Origin: Candidatus Moraniibacteriota bacterium
Lineage (GTDB): Bacteria > Patescibacteriota > Minisyncoccia > Moranbacterales > GCA-2747515
Assembly (NCBI GenBank): GCA_027016355.1
Contig: JALWAF010000173.1
Location: 1-5,956, forward strand
DNA length: 5,956 bases
Reading direction: 5' to 3'
The notes beneath the pieces were generated by a model. The model saw nothing but the letters and a program-made list of their open reading frames with translations, ran no database searches and was not told where the DNA came from. Both the position numbers and the translations under genes were made by a program. Below, in pieces: positions 1 to 4,727 of the stretch; the stretch's first letter is position 1, and every line of letters starts with the position of its first letter.

Positions 1-56
1 TTTTTTAACTCCCCTTGTGATAACTTTGGCAAACACCATGTTTTTATTGTTAGCAT
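1..56 (-). CDS. N-terminal fragment of an unidentified protein, running off the left edge
   Basis: An ATG at 56-54 opens a frame that stays open to the window edge: 18 complete codons reading MLTIKTWCLPKLSQGELK, with no stop. The start is supported by a purine-rich GAGGAG ribosome binding site 8 bases upstream, the strongest of any start in this window. The fragment has no signal peptide or membrane segment. It is too short to assign to a family, so I give no function. It lies downstream of the 337-residue membrane protein on the same strand, across a 275-base gap, so it probably has its own promoter. Start and frame are fairly secure because of the ribosome binding site; identity is unknown. 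Confidence 0.55.
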   Translation of the reverse strand, partial: MLTIKTWCLPKLSQGELK

Positions 57-331
57 CTTAAAATCTCCTCTTGTTTTGTTTGATTGTAGAATAACATCAA
101 GCCAAAAATACACAATTGTTAAAAAACCATAATATATTAACTTAACATAAAAATATTTTTTAGTCAATTTTACAAAATCAAATGTCAATTGTAAATAAAA
201 ATGTCATACTTCATTTATACATAAAGAAACAAAAATAATCATTCATTTATAGACTCCCTTCACACATCATATAAAATAAAACCCTGTGCAAATAAATTTT
301 ACACAAGATTTTATTTTTTGTGTTTTTCGTT
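57..331. other. AT-rich intergenic region without a recognisable gene
   Basis: This 275-base gap lies between the membrane protein gene and the left-edge gene, both on the minus strand. It is made largely of A/T runs. The minus strand has a perfect TTGACA at 188-183, a TTGACT about 20 bases further on, and several A/T-rich hexamers that could be -10 boxes, but no pair with convincing 16-18 base spacing. An 8-base palindrome ACAATTGT lies at 112-119. A weak A/T hairpin at 301-323 (ACACAA pairing with TTGTGT) lies just past the membrane protein stop. It has a T-rich tail only in the plus direction, so it is a poor terminator for that gene. I see no RNA gene or repeat family here. Confidence 0.5.
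64..70 (-). promoter_or_regulatory. Shine-Dalgarno site of the left-edge gene
   Basis: The minus strand reads GAGGAGA, with 8 bases between the GAGGAG core and the ATG at 56. It fixes the start of the left-edge gene. It is notable because the longer genes with visible starts (337-residue protein, lyase, DUF389 protein) show no comparable site. Confidence 0.6.
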
Positions 332-1345
332 TTATTTTTCAAAAATATCTTCTAATTCCACATTTGACATAATCGTCATATATTGACTTCTTGTTTCTTT
401 TAATCCTCTTACAAATTCCATCTGCTGTTCGTCTTTGTACACGCGCTTACTAAATCCAAAACGAATCACTCCATCTTGACCTATCAACGAGCGCAGGTAC
501 TGATATCTAAACATGTCCCACTCTATAGTATCTCCATCTTTTAAAAGAGCATCAACAATTTTTACATTATCATTATTATCATACACTGTATAATGTACAA
601 AAGGATCATTTTGCTTTTCTTTATCTAAATTATTTACAAATATGCTCACAAATTCATCAACTGTTATCTCATAATTAATAGCACATTCTATAGTCAACAT
701 GTCGTGATAATGTTCCACATCATCACCAAGAGGAACATACTCCAATAGATAATCTCCATCCATAACCTTATTACTCCACGATAATACAAAATCCCTATCA
801 TCAAATTGTATTTTATCAGGTAAGTTACAATATTTTTTTACTTTTTTATTGTTGTTTACTTGTTTATTACCAATCGTAATATTACTACTACTATCTGCAT
901 TGATTTTAATATCGACTTTATCATCTTTTTTAACTGTATTGACTGTATTAGATGTTTTTACATTAACATTATTTTTTTCCAATTTTTCCACTTCATTTTG
1001 CTTTTCTATATTCATCATTATTTGTTCTTGTAGATTCTTGGCATTTTTTCTAGATGAATGCAAAGCGACAGCAAATATGCTAGCAAAAATTCCAACTACA
1101 AGAATAATAAATACCACAACAATTATCAAAATTATTTTCTTCTTTTTATTTCCTGTATCAATATCTTGCTCATTTGCAATAATTGGTGGCTGAGGCATTT
1201 TATTTTCGCTATTATCCATATCTTGTGATTGAAACGGAGAGTTTTCATCAGAATTGTTATTTGACATATCCTTATCTCCTAAATTATCACTTTGTTTATT
1301 TTTCTCATCACCTGGTAATGGTGGTACCGGAATTTGATTATCCAT
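332..1345 (-). CDS. Unrecognised single-pass membrane protein with a long extracytoplasmic domain
   Basis: I do not recognise this 337-residue protein. Residues 1-66 are hydrophilic and rich in Asn, Asp, Gln and Pro, with short proline clusters (PVPPLPG, PQPP). A KKKK stretch at 67-70 precedes one strong membrane helix at about 71-95. Residues 100-125 look like a short amphipathic or coiled-coil segment, and 126-171 is an Asn/Lys/Val-rich low-complexity linker. Residues 172-337 look folded, with mixed aromatic and charged residues and two cysteines (172 and 221) that could pair if exported. With no cleavable signal, the most natural topology is a cytoplasmic N-terminus and an outside C-terminal domain. 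The ATG at 1345 has no Shine-Dalgarno site. TAAAAT lies 6 bases upstream and could be a -10 box for a leaderless message, though such hexamers are common here by chance. The lyase gene ends 98 bases upstream on the same strand with no clear terminator between, so co-transcription is possible. Confidence 0.85.
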   Translation of the reverse strand: MDNQIPVPPLPGDEKNKQSDNLGDKDMSNNNSDENSPFQSQDMDNSENKMPQPPIIANEQDIDTGNKKKKIILIIVVVFIILVVGIFASIFAVALHSSRKNAKNLQEQIMMNIEKQNEVEKLEKNNVNVKTSNTVNTVKKDDKVDIKINADSSSNITIGNKQVNNNKKVKKYCNLPDKIQFDDRDFVLSWSNKVMDGDYLLEYVPLGDDVEHYHDMLTIECAINYEITVDEFVSIFVNNLDKEKQNDPFVHYTVYDNNDNVKIVDALLKDGDTIEWDMFRYQYLRSLIGQDGVIRFGFSKRVYKDEQQMEFVRGLKETRSQYMTIMSNVELEDIFEK

Positions 1346-1443
1346 ATTTTTATTTTAATGCTTAATGTTTAAAATAATTTAATTACGATTCAATTGAACT
1401 GTTCTTACTACACTTTTGATTTTGAAATTGTAACAAGCTCCAA
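1346..1443. other. Gap between the lyase and membrane protein genes
   Basis: These 98 A/T-rich bases separate two co-oriented minus-strand genes. No GC-rich hairpin with a T-run follows the lyase stop at 1444, so readthrough into the membrane protein is plausible. The only symmetric element is a 10-base palindrome TTCAATTGAA at 1389-1398, which could be a regulator site or chance in such biased sequence. Confidence 0.35.
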
Positions 1444-3228
1444 TTATTCACCATCCAAAAATTCCTCTAAATTAGTATATCCATCACCATCATTATCAAG
1501 ATTACGATCATTATTATTATTTTTATCAAGTCCATTATTATCTTCCCATATATCTGACATACCATCATGATCACTATCTAAATATGGAGTTCCAGCATCA
1601 AGTTGATACAATTCTGGGTGAGCGATAAATTGCGCTTCGGTAATATATTCATAATGGTCAACATTATAATATGGCCAACCACCTACCATATCAACAGAAC
1701 TAACAAGCGTATCACCTGTTCCATTGTTATAATCTTCTATAACTCTAGTATCTATCAAATCACGATCATAAATCCATGAACCATCATCATCAAGTCTACG
1801 ACTGTTACCCACACCACCATCGTCCAATAATATATCATCAAGAGTTAAAGCATTTTCTCTAGTAATAGGAAACTGTAAATTCCGAGGAGTCATTCTTTGA
1901 TAATCTCGTGAGACAGGAGTAACTTCTCCGTTCAAATATCCGAAATTTTCATCTGCATGATGCATCATTGTATCCCACGCATCCACTGCTGGGTCAGTAT
2001 TATGATAACCAATGTTTCCATCAAAATATAAAGAAAGTTCTCTATAAACTCCAGTAGCAGCATTTCCTTCTGTAGCTGGAATGAAAGTCACTTCTGGTCT
2101 TCTATCTCCACCGTCTCTTGCAGGACCGGCTTTAAAAACATTATCCACCATATCAAGAATAGCTCCTCCACGTATTGCAGCAGCCCACCAACGCCAATTA
2201 TAGATAACATTTGCAGCCACATCTCCACTACCCACTTTGAAAAGAGGGTTCCGATTATTATTCCTTGCAAAAAAGTTGTGATGTATAGAAACATCTACAC
2301 CCGACTCGGCATTAGCACCAGTTCCTGCCATAAATCCAGTGGAATCTGTCATCCGTCCATCTACCGTAGTAGGTCGCCTTAAATTTTCACTACTAATACT
2401 CCACTGAAAAGTGATATTGTGTGGTGTTATAGTCCCACCATGTTGAGCGTCATTATACGTGCCAATATTTTCATCGCCAGCCCAACCTATAGAACAATGA
2501 TCTACTGCAATGTTATAAGAATTGCCAATAATGGAAAAATTTGAACCTGCTTGATTGTACTGTTCCGCTGCTTCACCACCTTTCCTGATGCTAATATATC
2601 TCATTATAATATCATGAGAATTGCGAAATTCCAGCACTCCATCATCTGGATTTGATGGATAGACTATAGTTATTCCGTCACCAGGTGCAGTTTGTCCTGC
2701 TATGGTTATAAACGAATCGTCCAAAACCAATATATGGCTCTGCAGGTGAATGTAACCACCAATTTTAAACACAATTGTTCTTGGAACATTTTTATATTCA
2801 GCTGCTGTCAATCCATAACGCAAGCTACCCTCTCCACTATCATTCAAATTTGTAACTTCATAGACAATCCCTCCACGACCACCAACTGATTGCGCACCTC
2901 CACCTTCAGCACCAGCAAAAGCCCTCCTATCGTCACACCAGTCAGTAGACTCCATATCGAAACCTAACGAATGTCGTAGAATCAATTGGACATCAGCCGA
3001 ATTTACATTCCCATCACAATTTACATCCCCCGTAACAGCTGACGCTGCCCAATCAGTAGAGCTCATATCAAAGCCAAATGAATTTCTAAGCGTCAGTTGA
3101 GCATCAGCTGTATTTATTTGAGCATCTTGATTCACATCAGAGCGCATACTTGCATATACATTACTTCCAATAAAAAGAAACATCATCAAAATAAACACGC
3201 CTATTATTTTTATTTTGTAAAAATTCAT
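1444..3228 (-). CDS. Secreted pectate-lyase-like protein with N-terminal dockerin repeats and a C-terminal calcium-binding tail
   Basis: Predicted exported polysaccharide lyase of 594 residues that would cleave pectate-type uronan by beta-elimination. Residues 1-26 form a signal peptide: basic start, hydrophobic core, cleavage expected after SNVYA. Two dockerin-type F-hand repeats follow at about 31-54 and 68-91 (DVNQDAQINTADAQL and DVNCDGNVNSADVQL), each ending in a GFD motif. The lyase domain spans about 101-470. It starts with AFAGAEGGGAQSVGGRGG and VTNLNDSGEGSLR, continues with ITIAGQTAPGDGI, and contains AVDHCSIGW (241-249) and HHNFFARNNNRNP (316-328). These match family-1-like pectate lyases, where the DH region and the Arg of RNP lie at the catalytic and calcium face. 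Residues 551-592 (DSDHDGMSDIWE, LDNDGDGYTNLEEF) are a thrombospondin-type-3/EF-hand-like tail common at the ends of secreted lyases. I chose the ATG at 3228 because it places the signal peptide correctly; an in-frame TTG at 3261 would add 11 residues ahead of it. There is no Shine-Dalgarno site. Substrate specificity is inferred. Confidence 0.88.
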   Translation of the reverse strand: MNFYKIKIIGVFILMMFLFIGSNVYASMRSDVNQDAQINTADAQLTLRNSFGFDMSSTDWAASAVTGDVNCDGNVNSADVQLILRHSLGFDMESTDWCDDRRAFAGAEGGGAQSVGGRGGIVYEVTNLNDSGEGSLRYGLTAAEYKNVPRTIVFKIGGYIHLQSHILVLDDSFITIAGQTAPGDGITIVYPSNPDDGVLEFRNSHDIIMRYISIRKGGEAAEQYNQAGSNFSIIGNSYNIAVDHCSIGWAGDENIGTYNDAQHGGTITPHNITFQWSISSENLRRPTTVDGRMTDSTGFMAGTGANAESGVDVSIHHNFFARNNNRNPLFKVGSGDVAANVIYNWRWWAAAIRGGAILDMVDNVFKAGPARDGGDRRPEVTFIPATEGNAATGVYRELSLYFDGNIGYHNTDPAVDAWDTMMHHADENFGYLNGEVTPVSRDYQRMTPRNLQFPITRENALTLDDILLDDGGVGNSRRLDDDGSWIYDRDLIDTRVIEDYNNGTGDTLVSSVDMVGGWPYYNVDHYEYITEAQFIAHPELYQLDAGTPYLDSDHDGMSDIWEDNNGLDKNNNNDRNLDNDGDGYTNLEEFLDGE

Positions 3229-3235
3229 ATTATTT

Positions 3236-3277
3236 TTAACTATAAAACACTTCACACACAATCCAAAGTGAGTTCAT
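3236..3277 (-). CDS. Possible 13-codon leader ORF upstream of the lyase
   Basis: An ATG at 3277 starts a frame of 13 codons (MNSLWIVCEVFYS) ending in TAA at 3236, 7 bases before the lyase ATG and in a different frame. AAAGGGG at 3286-3292 lies 8 bases upstream and could pair with the 3' end of 16S rRNA over seven positions, with one G-U pair. The lyase start itself has no such site, so this small ORF could deliver ribosomes to it by coupling. A competing reading is that TATAGT at 3244-3239 is the -10 box of a nearly leaderless lyase message, in which case this ORF is not transcribed. Such a short ORF may also be chance. Confidence 0.3.
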   Translation of the reverse strand: MNSLWIVCEVFYS

Positions 3278-3300
3278 CTTTATAACCCCTTTAACAATAA

Positions 3301-3318
3301 CATGTAGATATCATCATG
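3301..3318. promoter_or_regulatory. Imperfect palindrome upstream of the lyase, candidate operator
   Basis: An 18-base palindrome with 14 of 18 positions symmetric (CATG arms around a GATATC core) lies 72 bases upstream of the lyase ATG. A second short palindrome, TCATATATGA, is at 3343-3352. On the minus strand TTGATA (3358-3353) and TGTATT (3335-3330), spaced 17 bases apart, form a weak promoter candidate just ahead of the first palindrome. The arrangement would suit a regulator site, but A/T-rich sequence yields such symmetry by chance and no regulator gene is nearby. Confidence 0.22.
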
Positions 3319-3410
3319 TCGATTTTATAAATACAGGAAAAGTCATATATGATATCAATCCTAATCTCCATATAAAAAATAAAAACCACCTAAACGATAG
3401 TTTTATATAT

Positions 3411-3440
3411 ACCGCCGTCGCTCTATCGAGCTATGGCGGT
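3411..3440 (-). terminator. GC-rich hairpin after tRNA-Ser, probable 3' trailer structure or terminator
   Basis: On the minus strand, starting 3 bases past the encoded CCA of tRNA-Ser, a 13-bp stem with two mismatches (ACCGCC pairing with GGCGGT, then GCTC with GAGC) closes a GATA loop. It is far more GC-rich than its surroundings, which argues for a selected structure. The bases after it on the minus strand are ATATATAAAA rather than a T-run, so it is not a canonical intrinsic terminator. It may instead be a trailer stem that guides 3' processing or blocks exonucleases. Confidence 0.5.
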
Positions 3441-3441
3441 C

Positions 3442-3533
<92 letters not shown>

Positions 3534-3542
3534 AATATTTAT

Positions 3543-3548
3543 ATTGTA
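3543..3548 (-). promoter_or_regulatory. Candidate -10 box of tRNA-Ser
   Basis: The minus strand reads TACAAT, leaving nine bases before the first base of the mature tRNA, the right distance for a short 5' leader. No good -35 hexamer lies 16-18 bases upstream (TGTGAA at best), so the assignment rests on position and the -10 match only. Confidence 0.35.
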
Positions 3549-3649
3549 GTACACTTACACTCTCATTCACATAATAAATGCCAAGGGAGTACAAAAACCA
3601 GTGTATCATCAAATCTTATGGAAATCAAGTTTTATTTTTCGAAACGTTC

Positions 3650-3658
3650 TGTTATAAT
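3650..3658 (+). promoter_or_regulatory. Extended -10 promoter of the DUF389 gene
   Basis: TG followed by one base and a perfect TATAAT matches an extended -10 element. Transcription would start near 3665, leaving a leader of roughly 28 bases before the ATG at 3693. The -35 region is only T-rich, which is tolerable with an extended -10. A further TACAAT sits just before the ATG but is too close to serve unless translation starts downstream. Confidence 0.45.
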
Positions 3659-3692
3659 AATAGTATAGTACTAATATATTTAATACAATTTT

Positions 3693-4427
3693 ATGAGTTT
3701 ACTTTTTGATAGTATCACAGATGACGAGAAAGTTTATGCTTTGAAGGATTTAATTGACGACTCTACACCTCGTCCTTCATTTTTTTTCCTTGTTTCCCTT
3801 TCTGTTCTGATGGCTGCATGTGGATTACTTATAAACAATTCCGCGATAATTATTGCATCCATGCTTATTGCTCCTATATTGTCTCCGATATTGTCTTTAG
3901 CTTTAGGAATTGTAATTGCTGATAGAAATTTGATATCACGATCACTTTTCACCCTTCTTAAGTCTGCAGGCTTTGCAATTGGCTTATCTACGATAGTTAC
4001 ATGGGCCCTTTGGAATTTCACATCTAGCACAGATTTTATGATAGAGCTTAATACAGAAATCTTTGAACGCATCCAACCTTCGATTGTTTATCTCTTGGTT
4101 GCTATTATTGCTGGTACAGCAACCGCATTTGCACGCGTGAAGCCAGACCTCTCTGATGCATTGCCAGGCACGGCAATCGCTGTTGCACTTGTGCCACCAC
4201 TTGCAACTATCGGCATAGGACTTGCTACGCTACGACTTGATGTTATATCTGGTGCATTTGCCATGTTTATGCTCAATGCAATTGGTATAGTTCTGGCAGC
4301 TATGATTATGTTCTCACTCATGAATCTATATACAAAAAAAACAGTTATCACAAAAACTGTTCACGATGTTGACAAAAAATTAGAAATAGAAAAAGCAAAA
4401 CAAGAATTAGAAAATAACGACAATTAA
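3693..4427 (+). CDS. DUF389 family integral membrane protein
   Basis: Predicted inner-membrane protein of 244 residues in the DUF389 family, whose molecular role is not established. The family signature is clear: NNSAIIIASMLIAPILSPIL at residues 48-67, then a polar DRNLISRS turn, and later DALPGTAIAVALVPPLATIG (155-174). I count about six hydrophobic segments, near 29-47, 50-75, 88-108, 128-148, 158-180 and 184-210. A short charged N-terminus precedes them, and a Lys/Glu-rich, probably helical cytoplasmic tail covers 215-244. The length suits a compact member lacking the extra domains of longer homologues. The start is the first ATG of the frame; it has no Shine-Dalgarno site, but an extended -10 promoter lies about 35 bases upstream. 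The gene stands alone, diverging from tRNA-Ser and converging on tRNA-Arg. I infer no substrate. Confidence 0.92.
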   Translation: MSLLFDSITDDEKVYALKDLIDDSTPRPSFFFLVSLSVLMAACGLLINNSAIIIASMLIAPILSPILSLALGIVIADRNLISRSLFTLLKSAGFAIGLSTIVTWALWNFTSSTDFMIELNTEIFERIQPSIVYLLVAIIAGTATAFARVKPDLSDALPGTAIAVALVPPLATIGIGLATLRLDVISGAFAMFMLNAIGIVLAAMIMFSLMNLYTKKTVITKTVHDVDKKLEIEKAKQELENNDN

Positions 4428-4464
4428 CCAGAGCACGCGTTTATATGGACAATCTCTTCAAGTA

Positions 4465-4483
4465 TAATTTTGTGTCCTTGGTA
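4465..4483 (-). repeat. Partial copy of the tRNA-Arg 3' end
   Basis: These 19 bases match 4520-4538 at 18 positions; the single difference is at 4469/4524. The matched block covers tRNA-Arg positions 63-73 (end of the T stem, 3' acceptor strand and discriminator base) plus 8 trailer bases. The copy lies 55 bases downstream in the tRNA's own direction. The rest of the tRNA is absent, so this is not a second tRNA gene. See the finding on a possible attachment-site scar. Confidence 0.7.
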
Positions 4484-4519
4484 AGCTTGCCTGTCTAAGA
4501 ACACAACCATTTTTGTGTG

Positions 4520-4538
4520 TAATCTTGTGTCCTTGGTA
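4520..4538 (-). repeat. Repeat block at the tRNA-Arg 3' end (partner of 4465-4483)
   Basis: The tRNA-embedded member of the 19-base direct repeat. It starts inside the T stem and runs 8 bases beyond the discriminator. Only 36 bases separate the two copies. Those bases contain a small inverted repeat, ACACAA (4501-4506) with TTGTGT (4513-4518). Confidence 0.7.
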
Positions 4539-4600
4539 GGAGTCGAACCTACGACCTTTTGGACCGCAACCAAACGCTCTATCCACTGAGCTACAAGGAC
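4528..4600 (-). tRNA. tRNA-Arg(GCG), CCA not encoded
   Basis: The minus strand gives a standard 73-base cloverleaf. The acceptor GTCCTTG pairs with CAAGGAC, and the D stem is GCTC with GAGC. The anticodon stem TTTGG pairs with CCAAA around the loop TTGCGGT, giving anticodon GCG at 4567-4565. The T arm is GTAGG-TTCGACT-CCTAC and the discriminator is A. A20 in the D loop and C35 are arginine identity elements, supporting the assignment. G37 after G36 fits m1G modification by TrmD. The following bases are CAA, so CCA must be added enzymatically. GCG reads CGC and CGU; most bacteria use ACG, edited to inosine, instead. A strong promoter precedes the gene. Confidence 0.94.
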
Positions 4601-4614
4601 GTATAACAAATTTT

Positions 4615-4643
4615 ATTTTACACGAAATTATCACTGCAGTCAA
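4615..4643 (-). promoter_or_regulatory. Promoter of tRNA-Arg
   Basis: On the minus strand TTGACT (4643-4638) and TAAAAT (4620-4615) are separated by exactly 17 bases, each with five of six consensus matches. Initiation would fall near 4608, giving an 8-base leader before the tRNA at 4600. This is the best housekeeping-type promoter in the window. It shows that the tRNA is transcribed independently of the helicase gene upstream. Confidence 0.72.
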
Positions 4644-4685
4644 TTCAATATTTTTACAATACTTCCATCACAACTTTATTTCAAT

Positions 4686-4724
4686 AAATCAGAAACTTAC
4701 CTCAACATGGTAAGTTTCTGATTT
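4686..4724 (-). terminator. Perfect 16-bp hairpin terminating the helicase gene
   Basis: A 16-bp perfect inverted repeat with a 7-base loop begins 3 bases after the helicase TAA (4730-4728). The stem is GC-poor but uninterrupted. On the minus strand it ends in GATTTATTGAAAT, a weak T tail. On the plus strand the tail is ATTTTGTTT, somewhat better. It is most simply the helicase terminator, insulating the tRNA-Arg promoter. It could also stop plus-strand transcription coming from the DUF389 gene and would then act in both directions. Confidence 0.75.
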
Positions 4725-4727
4725 TGT

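Noticed and set aside
301..323. A/T hairpin as terminator of the 337-residue membrane protein gene
   Set aside because: The stem is only about 6 A/T-rich pairs and the T tail lies on the plus side, the wrong direction for that gene.
849..1365. Plus-strand frames (849-1193 and 1183-1365) opposite the membrane protein
   Set aside because: Their hydrophobic composition simply mirrors the Asn/Lys-rich antisense gene; no start signal or family feature is present.
3229..3261. In-frame TTG start at 3261 for the lyase
   Set aside because: It would put 11 extra residues ahead of a well-formed signal peptide and has no ribosome binding site; the ATG at 3228 fits better.
3734..4351. Two minus-strand open frames (3734-4072 and 4088-4351) opposite the DUF389 gene
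   Set aside because: They lie wholly antisense to a clear DUF389 coding region, have no ribosome binding site and show no recognisable protein features.
4424..4643. Two overlapping 61-codon minus-strand frames over tRNA-Arg
   Set aside because: Both are translations of the tRNA gene and its trailer; the cloverleaf explains the sequence.
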